This document shows positions 8,940 through 17,651 of a DNA stretch of 64,000 bases, piece after piece. Within the stretch, counting starts at the first letter, position 1. Each line of letters begins with the position of its first letter. The position numbers and the translations under genes were made by a program. The notes under the pieces were generated by a model. It made no database searches and was not told where the DNA came from. It worked only from the letters and a program-made list of their open reading frames with translations. Source of the stretch: Bog-473 sp963745665 (lineage in GTDB: Bacteria; Actinomycetota; Acidimicrobiia; Acidimicrobiales; RAAP-2); the NCBI GenBank assembly GCA_963745665.1, contig CAVUYE010000002.1, forward strand, positions 930,001 through 994,000, in the 5' to 3' direction.

Positions 8940-10301
8940 GCGACGAGCTGCTGGACCTCGCCCGGTCGGTCGTCGGGCGGGCCGTGCCCGGCGAGGGCCT
9001 CGAGGTCTACGTGACCCGGGGCACCGAGACCGAGGTCGCGTCCTACGAGGGTGAAGTCGAGTCCCTGACCTCGGCCGATTCGTCGGGTGTCGGCATCCGC
9101 GTCGTGGTCGGGGAGGCCGAGGGCGCCGGCAGCCAGGTCGGCTTCGCCTGGGCTGGTTCACTCGAGCCCGACGTCATCGCCGCCACGCTGGCCGACGCCC
9201 GCGACAATGCGCGCTTCGCCACCCCGGACCCCGATGTCGTCCTCGCCACCCCCGACGGTGTCGGAGCCGTGGAGCTCGACCTGTGGGACGACGGCGTCTT
9301 GACCACCCCTATGGAGAAGAAGGTGGCACTGGCGATTGAGCTGGAGCGGGCGACGCGCGCCGCCGACCCCAGGGTCCGGCAGGTCTCGTCAGCGAACTAC
9401 TCGGACAGCCGGGTCGAGGTGGCGCTGGCCTCCACCACCGGCCTCTCCTCGTCGCGGCGGCGCACGAGCGCGTCGTTGTCCGTCGACGCCATCGTCGGGG
9501 AGGGCGCCGAGACGCAGACGGGCGGCGGCTTCAGCGTCGGTCGCGGACCGGCCGATCTGGTGCCAGACGAGGCGATGGATGACGCGGTGCTCAGGGCCAC
9601 GCGCGATGCTCGGCGCGCAGAAGGTGCCTTCGGCGCACTGTACCGTCGTGTTCGACCCGCGCGTGGCGTCCACCTTGCTGGCCGTGATCGCCTCGGCCCT
9701 CTCCGGGGAGGCGGTCGTCAAGGGTCGTTCCTTCTTCGCCGGACGCATCGGCGAGACCGTCGCCACCGGCGGCATCACCCTCGTGGACGACCCCACCGAT
9801 CCGAGGGCGTACGGCGCGTCGTCGCACGACGGCGAGGGGTTGGCTAGCCGGCGCAACGTGCTGATCTCCGAAGGCGTCCTGCGCATGTTCGTCTACGACA
9901 CGGTCTCGGCGCGCCGGGCCGGGACGGTGTCGACCGGGTCAGCAGTGCGGGGCGGCTTCGCCGGGACGCCGGGGGCGGGGTGCCGCGCCCTGGTCCTGTC
10001 CCCGGGGACGAAGAGCCACGACGAGATCCTGGCCGCCGTCGGCGACGGCCTGTACGTGCAGTCGGTGTCGGGCATCCACTCCGGGGTCAACACGGTGAGC
10101 GGAGATTTCTCGGTCGGGGCCGAGGGCCTCATGATTGAAGGAGGCGCGCTGGCCCAGCCGGTGCGCGAGGTGACGGTTGCCTCGACCCTGCAGCGCATGC
10201 TGCAGTCGGTGGTGGAGATCGGCGGCGACCTGCGTTGGCTGCCCGGGGTGGCCGCGGGTCAGACGCTGGCCATCGCCGACATGGCCCTGGGCGGCGATTG
10301 A
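8936..10301 (+). CDS. tldE: TldE/PmbA protease subunit, frameshifted
   Basis: Partner subunit of TldD; it lacks the zinc-binding HExxxH but forms half of the substrate channel. The first part begins MSDELLDLARSVVGRAV and carries TSADSSGVGIRVVVG and YSDSRVEVALASTTGL. From about 9601-9606 the similarity continues in another frame, as MLGAQKVPSAHCTVVFDP, then GRIGETVATGGITLVDDP, IHSGVNTVSGDFSVGAEG and a C-terminal LPGVAAGQTLAIADMALG. One extra base in ACGCGCGATG accounts for the break and gives about 454 aa. No nonsense codon interrupts the joined product. It overlaps tldD by four bases. Confidence 0.86.
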
Positions 10302-10305
10302 GCCT

Positions 10306-10677
10306 TCAGCTCGCCGTGCTCGAGGCGGGGGTCGTGTCCTTGCTCGAGCTGCCCTTGTCGGCGCTGCCGTTCCCCGAGCCACCCTTGTCGGGGGCGGACT
10401 CCTTCTTTGGGGACGAATCGCTGCCCGACGAATCGCTGCCGGAGGCCTCACTGCTGGGGCTGTCGGCACTCTTCTTGGCGGAGCCGTTGCCCCCTGCGGC
10501 TGCCCGCGAGTCCGTCTTGTAGAAGCCGCTGCCCTTGAGCACGATGCCCACGGCCCCGTAGACCTTGCGCAGCGCCCCCCCGCAGTCGGGGCACTCGGTC
10601 AACGGATCGTCCGTGAAGCTCTGGACCGCTTCGAGGCGGTGCCCGCACTCCGTGCACGCGTATTCATAGGTGGGCAA
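10306..10677 (-). CDS. FmdB-family zinc-ribbon protein
   Basis: 123-aa protein that begins with the FmdB regulatory-protein zinc ribbon: PTYEYACTECGHRLEAVQSF, then ECPDCGGALRKVYG, giving the CxxC...CxxC metal site. The start is TTG at 10677 because the preceding GGAGGA lies five bases upstream and the next residues PTYEY are the near-invariant family N-terminus. The second half is a low-complexity Ser/Asp/Gly/Lys tail of about 55 residues, probably disordered and typical of actinobacterial members. The biological role of FmdB-type ribbons is poorly defined. It ends four bases after the tldE stop, converging on it. Confidence 0.82.
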   Translation of the reverse strand: MPTYEYACTECGHRLEAVQSFTDDPLTECPDCGGALRKVYGAVGIVLKGSGFYKTDSRAAAGGNGSAKKSADSPSSEASGSDSSGSDSSPKKESAPDKGGSGNGSADKGSSSKDTTPASSTAS

Positions 10678-10792
10678 TGGACTCCTCCGGGGCCGCTCGC
10701 TGGCACTCACTGCCTGAGACTGCCAAGTTTACCCGCCGCCGGGCGCCGGCAGCGTCGGACCGCGGTCAGCGCAGGTCGTAGACTCCACCCTC

Positions 10793-11284
10793 GTGTCCGA
10801 CCGCATGCTGGCGAACCTCGACCCGCTGAGCGGCGCCCGCATGGTCGACGTCACGCCCCGGGAGCCCACCCATCGCCGGGCCCTGGCCCGCTGCCGGGTC
10901 TCGATGTTGCCCGAGACGACGACGAAGGTGGCCAACAACGCCATCACAAAGGGGGACGTGCTCGCGGCGGCGCGCATCGCCGGTATTCAGGCAGCCAAGC
11001 GCACGGCCGAGCTGATCCCCATGTGCCACCCGGTCCTGGTCGGCTCCATCGGGGTCAATTTCTCCATCGGCGACGACTATGTCGAGGTCGAGGCCCAGGT
11101 CGAGACCGTCGATCGCACGGGGGTCGAAATGGAGGCCATGACCGCGTGTGCCGTCGCCGCCCTCACGGTCTATGACATGTGCAAGTCGGCCGACCGCACC
11201 ATGACCGTGGAGCACCTGGCGCTGTGGGAGAAGTCCGGGGGCCGCTCCGGGCCCTGGCGCCGGCCCGAGGTCAATCACCTCTAA
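10793..11284 (+). CDS. moaC: Cyclic pyranopterin monophosphate synthase MoaC
   Basis: Acts with MoaA to convert GTP to cyclic pyranopterin monophosphate in molybdenum-cofactor synthesis. The product is about 163 aa, the usual length. Conserved segments seen: GARMVDVTPREPTHRRALA, ITKGDVLAAARIAGIQAAK, the active-site TAELIPMCHPV, VEMEAMTACAVAALTVYDMC and KSADRTMTVEHLALWEKSGG. GTG at 10793 is the longest start; ATG at 10805 is also possible. No other Mo-cofactor gene is in the window. It is divergent from the zinc-ribbon gene, so the 115 bp between them should hold both promoters. Confidence 0.95.
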   Translation: MSDRMLANLDPLSGARMVDVTPREPTHRRALARCRVSMLPETTTKVANNAITKGDVLAAARIAGIQAAKRTAELIPMCHPVLVGSIGVNFSIGDDYVEVEAQVETVDRTGVEMEAMTACAVAALTVYDMCKSADRTMTVEHLALWEKSGGRSGPWRRPEVNHL

Positions 11285-11372
11285 TTCCCGTCGCCGGCCT
11301 CACCGCGAGCCAGCACCGGCGGCGCCCGTCGCCGGACGGCCGGCGCCGGCGAGTGGTCTACATTCGGTCCCG

Positions 11373-12719
11373 GTGACCCGAGTCGAAGAGGCGCCCACGG
11401 TCGGCAAGGGAATCGTCGGCGCCATCACGTCGGAGGTCGGGCGGATCGGCGGGCGCAACGCCGTGATCGCGCGGTCGCTCGGGACCATGCGGCGCGGCGC
11501 CATCACCTACGCGGACGGGGTACGGCTGGCCGAGGCGGCCGACCAGGCCCGCGACCTTGGCATCCCCTTCGTCTTCTTCGTGGCCTCCAGCGGAGCCGAC
11601 GTGCTCGACGGCGTGGCCGCGCTGCACGGGTGGGGCCGTGCCGCCGCTGCTATGGCTCGGTGCAGCGGGCAGGTGCCCGTCATCGCCGTGGCGACGGGAC
11701 CGGTGGTCTCCGGGCCGGCGTTGCTCCTCGGCCTTTCGGACCTGGTCGTCATGAGCTCAGAGGCGGTGGCCTTCGTCTCGGGCCCCGAGATGGTGGCGGA
11801 ATTCACCGGTATAGAGGTGGGGATCAGCCAGCTGGGCGGCGCCGCCGTCCATGCCACCGCCAGTGGCCTGTGCGCCGTGCAATCCGACGACGTGGACGGA
11901 GCGGTGGCCGAGCTCCTCGAGTATCTGCCTTCCAACACCGACGAGGTCCCCCCGGTGACGGCCGTCAGCGATTCGGTACTGCGCCCGACGCCCGAGCTGC
12001 GCGCCGTCATCCCCGACCGCAAGGCCGCCACCTACGACGTCCGGGACGTGCTGCGCTCGCTGTGCGACGACGGCGAGTTCCGCGAGCTGTGGCCGCGCTG
12101 GGCCGGCCAGCTGGTCACCGTGTTCGCCCGTCTGGGTGGGATGCCGGTCGGATTCGTCGCCAATCAGCCCCGCATTCTGGCCGGGACCCTCGACATCGCC
12201 GCCTCCCAGAAGGGGGCCCGCTTCGTGCGGCTCTGTGATGCCTTCAACCTGCCCATCGTCAGCCTGGTCGACACGCCGGGGTTCCTGCCCGGGAAGGACC
12301 TCGAGTGGCGCGGCATGATCCGGCACGGCGCCGAGCTGGCCTTCGCCTATGCGGAGGCGACCGTGCCCCGGCTGTGCCTCATCCTGCGCAAGGCCTTTGG
12401 CGGCGCCTACATCGTCATGGACTCCCGAGGCATCGGCAACGACGTCTGCCTGGCCTGGCCGGGGGCCGAGGTGGCGGTCATGGGGGCGTCGGGCGCGGTC
12501 CAGATTCTGCACCGGGGCCTCGAGCTGGGGGAGCGGGCGGACCGGGAGCTGGCCTACGAGGGGGCCTACCTCAATCCCTGGCCGGCCTCGGAGCGGGGGC
12601 TGGTCGACCAGGTGGTGGACCCGGCGGAGAGCCGCATCGTGCTCTGCAGCATGCTGCGTCAGCTCTGTACGAAACGGGAGCTGCTGATGGGTCGGAAGCA
12701 CGATGCCGGTCCTCAATAG
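11373..12719 (+). CDS. Acyl-CoA carboxylase carboxyltransferase subunit (short form)
   Basis: 448-aa member of the carboxyltransferase (AccD/PccB) family that moves CO2 from carboxybiotin to an acyl-CoA. The C-terminal half is textbook: GMPVGFVANQPRILAGTLDI, LPIVSLVDTPGFLPG, then LRKAFGGAYIVMDSRGIG and WPGAEVAVMGASGAVQIL. The N-terminal half has the oxyanion-hole type VVSGPALLLGLSD. PccB-type subunits are usually about 510-530 aa; this one begins roughly 60 residues late and lacks the usual RGKLTARERI region. No biotin carboxylase or biotin-carrier gene is adjacent, so its partner must be elsewhere. Acetyl-, propionyl- or longer acyl-CoA specificity cannot be read from sequence alone. Confidence 0.85.
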   Translation: MTRVEEAPTVGKGIVGAITSEVGRIGGRNAVIARSLGTMRRGAITYADGVRLAEAADQARDLGIPFVFFVASSGADVLDGVAALHGWGRAAAAMARCSGQVPVIAVATGPVVSGPALLLGLSDLVVMSSEAVAFVSGPEMVAEFTGIEVGISQLGGAAVHATASGLCAVQSDDVDGAVAELLEYLPSNTDEVPPVTAVSDSVLRPTPELRAVIPDRKAATYDVRDVLRSLCDDGEFRELWPRWAGQLVTVFARLGGMPVGFVANQPRILAGTLDIAASQKGARFVRLCDAFNLPIVSLVDTPGFLPGKDLEWRGMIRHGAELAFAYAEATVPRLCLILRKAFGGAYIVMDSRGIGNDVCLAWPGAEVAVMGASGAVQILHRGLELGERADRELAYEGAYLNPWPASERGLVDQVVDPAESRIVLCSMLRQLCTKRELLMGRKHDAGPQ

Positions 12720-12804
12720 GGGCTCAACAGGGGAAATGCGGATTGTCACCATTTCGTAACAAGGCTGAGCTGCATTCGACGCCGAACCCGGTAATGAATC
12801 GGGC

Positions 12805-13131
12805 ATGATCAGCGATGTGGTCCCCCCCACAGACGACGCGTTGTTCGTCCTTGAGTCCTGCCACAGCACGTGGATCTTCGACACCGACAGAATGCGCTTC
12901 CGGCGCGTGCTGAAGGGCTTGGCGCTCGACGCGCACGCCGCCACGACGGCATGGCGGGCCTACTACGGGCTTGAGATCGATCCCATCTCCGAGTCGTTCG
13001 TCGTGCTGTTGAACCCGGAGGGCACCCGCTTGCTCCGGTCATGGCGCCACGTGGAGCACTGCCCGCAGTGCGGGGGGAACCAGACCGCCGAGCTCTCGCT
13101 CGACGAGCTGAGGAGCGCATCCCTGGCCTAA
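12805..13131 (+). CDS. Small conserved-looking hypothetical protein
   Basis: 108-aa soluble protein with no recognised domain. ATG at 12805 follows an AT-richer gap of 85 bp. The sequence starts with an acidic segment, then LFVLESCHSTWIFDTDRMRF, a basic helix with RVLKGLALDAHAATTAWRAY, and a C-terminal CPQCGG pair that could bind metal together with the upstream His residues (RHVEHCPQCGG). Codon usage is like its neighbours, which supports a real gene. Function unknown; the Cys/His arrangement is suggestive only. Confidence 0.6.
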   Translation: MISDVVPPTDDALFVLESCHSTWIFDTDRMRFRRVLKGLALDAHAATTAWRAYYGLEIDPISESFVVLLNPEGTRLLRSWRHVEHCPQCGGNQTAELSLDELRSASLA

Positions 13132-13146
13132 GGCCCGTCGCCGCGC

Positions 13147-13614
13147 CTACAAGTGGATGACGTGCGCGGCCGACAGCAGCAGGACCGTCAGGGTTGCCAG
13201 CACGGCCACCACGATGGTCACGGTCAACAGGGGCGACGCCGCACGACGCGTCGATCTGGAGCGCAGCCCATGCGCGGCGGCACGATCACGCAACGCGGCC
13301 TCGGTGACGAGGGCGTCGTCGGTGGCCAGCACGAAACGGTGACGCTGGCGGCCGTCCCGCTCCACGACGGCGATGACCACGCCGGCGCGGCCGTCGGGCA
13401 GCACGGAGCGCTCCACCGCCGAGAGCTCCGACAGCCCCGCCCAGTCACAGTCCCAGACGGCCTCGCCGTCGGCCTTGTTCAGCGCGAGGCCCGAGTCGAA
13501 GAAGGTCAGCGTCAGATCGGGGACGGCCACCTCGCCCTCCCGCCCCTGCGTCAGCAGGTAGACGTCGGGCACCGACCATGCCTCTTCCATACGAGCACGA
13601 GACGCTAGCTCCAT
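13147..13614 (-). CDS. Hypothetical protein with C-terminal membrane anchor
   Basis: About 155 aa. The first 115 residues look soluble and beta-rich (VPDVYLLTQGREGEVAVPDL, then VWDCDWAGLSELSAVER and VVIAVVERDGRQRHRFVLA), resembling a PH-like fold. A basic stretch with RSRSTRRAASP follows, and then one hydrophobic helix, LLTVTIVVAVLATLTVLLLS. This predicts a tail-anchored cytoplasmic domain. The start is ambiguous: ATG 13614 overlaps the methylase stop, while ATG 13590 (MEEAWSVPD) is equally possible; neither has a clear ribosome site. Function unknown. Confidence 0.55.
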   Translation of the reverse strand: MELASRARMEEAWSVPDVYLLTQGREGEVAVPDLTLTFFDSGLALNKADGEAVWDCDWAGLSELSAVERSVLPDGRAGVVIAVVERDGRQRHRFVLATDDALVTEAALRDRAAAHGLRSRSTRRAASPLLTVTIVVAVLATLTVLLLSAAHVIHL

Positions 13615-14264
13615 TGCTGTCGGACGAACGTCGCATAGGCGGCGGCCATGTGGTCGGGCAGGAGCGGCGGCTCCCGGCGCGCCACGGAGAGGACGGCGGC
13701 GTCGACGGAGGGCACCGGCCGGAACGAGTCGGCCGGGATGCGCCGCCCCAGGCCGAAGGACCACCAGGGAGCCCAGGTCGTCGAGAGCATGGTGGTGGGA
13801 GGTGTCGCGGCGCGTTTGCGCGCCACCTCCCATTGGACGATCAGGTCCGCACGGCGCAGGCCACTGTTGGGCTCGTCGAGCAGGTGACGCAGGAGCGCCG
13901 TGGTGGCACCGAAGGGGAGCGAGCCCATGACCCGGTAGGGACGGCGCGGCATTCGGAAGCGCAGCGCGTCGCAGCACACCACGCGCACCCCCGCCGTGCC
14001 TCGTCGTTGCACCTCGCGGCGCAGTTGTTCCGCCCAGTGTGGATCGCGTTCCAGCGCGACGACCTCCATGCCGCGCCGGGCGAGCGCGAACGTGCAGGCG
14101 CCGAGTCCCGCGCCGATCTCGACCACGAGATCACCGGCGTCGAAGGCCGCCTCGGCGACCAGTGTGTCGGCGAGTTCAGGCCGGAGGAAGTTCTGCCCGA
14201 GACGGCGTCGTCGCTCGTCCCGGGGCGTCCGCCTGTTCGCGGACACGGAAGAGACCCGTTGCAC
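13605..14264 (-). CDS. Erm-like rRNA (adenine-N6)-methyltransferase
   Basis: 219-aa SAM-dependent methylase of the KsgA/Erm family. Seen: the Erm-style start RDERRRRLGQNFL, SAM motif I VVEIGAGLGACTFALA, acidic ALERD at motif II, and CCDALRF at motif III. Motif IV is GSLPFGATTALLRHLLD, where Ser replaces the usual Asn of N-(I/L)-P-(Y/F). The block VQWEVARKRA follows, which is characteristic of Erm 23S rRNA methylases rather than KsgA. The protein is shorter than KsgA (about 270 aa) and lacks most of its C-terminal domain. It may methylate A2058 of 23S rRNA and confer macrolide-type resistance; this is family-based inference. It is downstream of ctaG-like on the same strand. Confidence 0.78.
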   Translation of the reverse strand: MQRVSSVSANRRTPRDERRRRLGQNFLRPELADTLVAEAAFDAGDLVVEIGAGLGACTFALARRGMEVVALERDPHWAEQLRREVQRRGTAGVRVVCCDALRFRMPRRPYRVMGSLPFGATTALLRHLLDEPNSGLRRADLIVQWEVARKRAATPPTTMLSTTWAPWWSFGLGRRIPADSFRPVPSVDAAVLSVARREPPLLPDHMAAAYATFVRQQWS

Positions 14265-14308
14265 CCATGGCCAGACATTCTGCCCTCATGCCCGCCCCCG
14301 CGCCATCC

Positions 14309-15187
14309 TCAGAACGGCCCGGGTGGCCGAGGCCCGGGCGAACCCTGCCGCCTGTCCCGGCGATCGGCGCGCTCGATCTCGCGTTCGACGTCCGACCAGA
14401 CCAGGGGATCGGTGTCCTGGCCGGCGGTCTCGGCCGACTGGGCCCGCGTCATGATCACGAACGCCACGGTCCAGAGGACGGCGATGGTGCTCAACTTGGC
14501 CAGGAAGCCCGCCAGCTCCTGGTCGAGGAGTGGTGTCATGCCCAGGATCTTCCCCTGGTAGGTGAAGGTGGGGTAGAGGGCATGCCGGGCGAAGATCCAG
14601 ACGACCGAGAGGAAGCTCGGCACGATCGACTGCACGATGAGATAGCCCCCGCGACCCAGTGCCGAGAGGCGCACTGTTCCCGGAAGCTCCGTCAGGACCG
14701 GCGCCCACAGCACGAAGCCCGAGGCGAGCACCAGCAGTTGGATGGCGGCGCAGGCGACCACCGACTGTGCGGCAAGGCTGACCGCGCCGACGGTGAGCGT
14801 CGCCACGGCCACCACGGTGACGATGCCCACGGCGGGCAGCGGCCGGACTGCCACCCGCAGGACGGCATCGACCGCGGCCGGACGGGTGAGGCGGGCGATG
14901 ACGGGACGGGGCGTCCCGAGCACCAGCAGCGGTGGCACGGCCAGGGTCAGCAACAACCGCTGGAGCACCAGCGCACACAGCAGCCAGTGGCTGGCCAGGT
15001 CGCCCAGCGGCCACGTGACGGCGCCGGCCAGGAGCAGGACACCACAGAGAAAGAGGAGTGTCTGGCGGGTCGTGGCGGCGCAGCCCGCGTGCCGGGTCGC
15101 CCACAGGTAGCCGGCCACGAGTCCCAACAGGGCCAGCAGCCACACAAGGTGGAGATGCCAGTCGAAGGGGTGGCCGGCGGCGATCAC
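14309..15187 (-). CDS. CtaG-family cytochrome c oxidase assembly protein
   Basis: 292-aa polytopic membrane protein of the caa3-type CtaG family. About seven hydrophobic helices are visible, with conserved landmarks HLHLVWLLALLGLVAGYLW near the start, GDLASHWLLCALVLQRLLL and APPLLVLG-like PPLLVLGTPRPV in helix 4, and a C-terminal cytoplasmic tail rich in Asp/Glu/Arg. Members are needed for copper delivery to cytochrome oxidase. The start is GTG at 15187, 29 bp from the divergent pafBC start, so control regions overlap. No cox genes are in the window. Confidence 0.8.
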   Translation of the reverse strand: MIAAGHPFDWHLHLVWLLALLGLVAGYLWATRHAGCAATTRQTLLFLCGVLLLAGAVTWPLGDLASHWLLCALVLQRLLLTLAVPPLLVLGTPRPVIARLTRPAAVDAVLRVAVRPLPAVGIVTVVAVATLTVGAVSLAAQSVVACAAIQLLVLASGFVLWAPVLTELPGTVRLSALGRGGYLIVQSIVPSFLSVVWIFARHALYPTFTYQGKILGMTPLLDQELAGFLAKLSTIAVLWTVAFVIMTRAQSAETAGQDTDPLVWSDVEREIERADRRDRRQGSPGPRPPGPF

Positions 15188-15216
15188 CGGCCGGCGCTCG
15201 CCGTAGGCTCTGGGCG

Positions 15217-17193
15217 ATGGAGGCCCCCGCGAAACTCGACCGGCTGGAGCGCGTCACCGACCTCGTGCTGGTGTTGCTCGACACGCGCCAGCCCCTGACG
15301 CTCGATGCCATCGCGCACCAGGTCCCCGGGTATCCCACCGAGCACTCCGCCCGGCGCCAGGCCTTCGAGCGGGACAAGAGGCTGTTGCGCGACGAGGGCA
15401 TTCCGGTCCTCACGCAACGGTTGCCGGGCCACGAGCAATACGGGTACCAGATCGACCGTGAGTCGTTCTACCTGCCCGACCTCGACCTCGAACCCGACGA
15501 GCAGGTCGCGCTCCACCTCGCCGTCGCCGGCGTCCACCTGGGCGATCCTAGTGGTCGTGATGCGCTGCTGAAGCTGGGGGCGGCCGGGCTGGGTGACGTG
15601 CGCCCCATGGCGTCCCTGGTGCCGCCCGCGGCGCTCATCGAGCTCTTCGAGGCCGTGCGCACGCACGCCACCGCCACCTTCTCCTACCGCGCCGAGGAGC
15701 GGCGCGTCGCACCCGTGGGCTTGTGGTTCCGCTTCGGCCACTGGTACCTCGTGGCGTGGGACCTCGAGCGGACGGCCGTGCGTACCTTCCGGGTGGACCG
15801 TATCGAAGGGGACGTCGGCCGCGGTGAGGCGGGCGATGCCTTGGTGCCGGACGACGTGACGGTGGACGTGAAGGCGGCGCTGCCCGAAGAGCCGTGGGAA
15901 GTGGACGACGAGAACCGGGTCGACATGCGGGTCAGGGTCGACGCGCTCGAGGCGCGCCGGGTCACCGAGGAGGTGGGCGCCGACAAGGTTGTGCGCCGGC
16001 TCGGCGACGGGTCGGTCGACCTCGTCCTCGGCGTGTCGTCCTTCGCGTCCATCCGCTCCTGGGTGCTCGGACTGCTCGACCACGTCATCGTCGCCGAGCC
16101 GGAGGCCTTCCGCGCCGAGCTGCTCGCGTGGCTCGGCGCGGTGGTCGAACCGGCGTCGCCGTTCCCGGCCGAACCCCGCTACCCGGAGGCCGGGAGTGCC
16201 GCCCTCGAAGAGGAGCCCGCCACCCCGCGCAGCGCGCCAGGGCGTGAGACGAGCCGGCGCCTGCGGCGTCTGTTGGCGTTGGTCGGCTGGCTCGCGCAGG
16301 TCGGGGAGGCACCCATCGCCGACGCGGCGCAGCGGTTCGGCATGAGCGAGAAGGAGCTGGTGGCCGAGTTGGAGCTGGCCGCCTGCTGCGGCATCCCCCC
16401 ATACACGCCGGACACACTGATGGAGATCGAGGTGTCCGAGCACTCCGTCCGGGCCTTCCTCCCGGCGGAGTACGCCCGGCCCCGCCGACTCACCCCGGCC
16501 GAAGGTTTCGCCGTGGCGGCGTCGGCCCGGCTCCTGCTCTCGGTGCCGGGCTCGGAGGATGACGCACTGCGCCGCGCCCTGGCCAAGCTCGATGCCGCGC
16601 TCGGGTCGCGGGAGGCGGTCGGGCTCGATGTCGACGCGCCGGCCCACCTGGCCGCCGTGCGTGACGCGGCCGAAGCCCATCGGGCGGTCGAGATCGACTA
16701 CCTCTCCGGCTCGCGCGACGAGCTCACCACCCGCACCGTGGAACCCGTGCAGGTTGCCACCATCGACGGGCACTGGTACCTCGACGCGTACTGCCATCGG
16801 GCCGGGGACATGCGGCGCTTCCGGGTCGACCGCATCGGCACCGTGCGCCCGCTGGAGCAGAGCGCCGGTCCGGCCGCGACGCGGCTGCGGCCCCTGGAAG
16901 AGATGTTCGTGCCGGGACCCGGCGCCGTCGAGGTCCACCTGCAGCTCGGCCCGGGGGCGGAGTGGGTGCCCGAGTCCGTGCCGGTGCGCGCCGTCCGACG
17001 CGACGACGACGGCAGGGTGACCGACGTGGTGCTCGACGTCTCCGGCATGGCCTGGTTCGAACGGCTGCTCCTGCAGCTCGGCCCCGCGGTACGGGTCGTG
17101 AGCCCGCCCGAGCTGACCGGCCTGGCGGCCGCGGCCGCTCGCCGGGTGCTGGCGCGCTACGGCGCCGGCGAGACGGATATCGTCGGCCCATGA
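15217..17193 (+). CDS. pafBC: Fused PafB-PafC WYL-domain transcriptional regulator
   Basis: 658-aa fusion of two WYL regulators that are separate, adjacent genes in many actinobacteria. ATG at 15217 starts an N-terminal winged-helix region (LDRLERVTDLVLVLLDTRQP). The first WYL domain lies around residues 150-215 (VGLWFRFGHWYLVAWDLE, then RTFRVDRIEG). A second HTH (RRLLALVGWLAQVG) lies at about 350, and the second WYL domain at about 490-545 (IDYLSGSRDEL, GHWYLDAYCHRAGDMRRFRV). A WCX-like C-terminal domain follows both. PafBC is the activator of the RecA-independent mycobacterial DNA-damage response. The usual proteasome/Pup genes are not in this window. The stop overlaps the next start (ATGA). 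Confidence 0.9.
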   Translation: MEAPAKLDRLERVTDLVLVLLDTRQPLTLDAIAHQVPGYPTEHSARRQAFERDKRLLRDEGIPVLTQRLPGHEQYGYQIDRESFYLPDLDLEPDEQVALHLAVAGVHLGDPSGRDALLKLGAAGLGDVRPMASLVPPAALIELFEAVRTHATATFSYRAEERRVAPVGLWFRFGHWYLVAWDLERTAVRTFRVDRIEGDVGRGEAGDALVPDDVTVDVKAALPEEPWEVDDENRVDMRVRVDALEARRVTEEVGADKVVRRLGDGSVDLVLGVSSFASIRSWVLGLLDHVIVAEPEAFRAELLAWLGAVVEPASPFPAEPRYPEAGSAALEEEPATPRSAPGRETSRRLRRLLALVGWLAQVGEAPIADAAQRFGMSEKELVAELELAACCGIPPYTPDTLMEIEVSEHSVRAFLPAEYARPRRLTPAEGFAVAASARLLLSVPGSEDDALRRALAKLDAALGSREAVGLDVDAPAHLAAVRDAAEAHRAVEIDYLSGSRDELTTRTVEPVQVATIDGHWYLDAYCHRAGDMRRFRVDRIGTVRPLEQSAGPAATRLRPLEEMFVPGPGAVEVHLQLGPGAEWVPESVPVRAVRRDDDGRVTDVVLDVSGMAWFERLLLQLGPAVRVVSPPELTGLAAAAARRVLARYGAGETDIVGP

Positions 17194-17606
17194 GCGACAT
17201 GAACGATTTCAACCGTGCGGTGATCGAGGAGTTCAGGGCCAACCACGGCAAGGTCGGGGGCGGCTTCGCCGGCGCCCCCGTGGTGCTGCTGACGACCACC
17301 GGTGCCAAGTCGGGACAGAAGCGCGTGAACCCGCTCGTGGCGCTGGTCGACGGCGACCGCATGTACGTGATCGCCTCCAAGGCGGGGGCGCCCGCCAGCC
17401 CGGACTGGTACCACAACCTGCTGGCGCATCCTGAGGTGGAGGTCGAGTTCGGCGACGACCGCTTCGAGGCCACCGCCCTGCCGATCGTCTCGGGACCCGA
17501 GCGGGACCGCCTCTACGCCGCCCAGGTGGCGGTGCAGCCCGGCTTCGCCGACTACGAGAAGGCGACGACCAGGGTGATCCCGGTGGTGGAGCTCCGTCGA
17601 GCGTGA
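17190..17606 (+). CDS. Deazaflavin (F420)-dependent nitroreductase-like protein
   Basis: 138-aa Ddn-family split-beta-barrel protein. The family binds coenzyme F420 and reduces quinones or nitro compounds. Seen: FNRAVIEEFRANHGKVGG, VVLLTTTGAKSGQKRVNPL (the conserved TTTGxKSG phosphate-binding segment), VIASKAGAPASPDWYHNLLA and HPEVEVEFGD. ATG at 17190 overlaps the pafBC stop, so the two are co-translated. A cofC gene for F420 synthesis occurs 4 kb further on, in agreement with an F420-using cell. The substrate is unknown. Confidence 0.88.
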   Translation: MSDMNDFNRAVIEEFRANHGKVGGGFAGAPVVLLTTTGAKSGQKRVNPLVALVDGDRMYVIASKAGAPASPDWYHNLLAHPEVEVEFGDDRFEATALPIVSGPERDRLYAAQVAVQPGFADYEKATTRVIPVVELRRA

Positions 17607-17651
17607 GTTAAGGCCGACCGTTCATCCCAGCCGGCGTGACGGGAGGCCACC

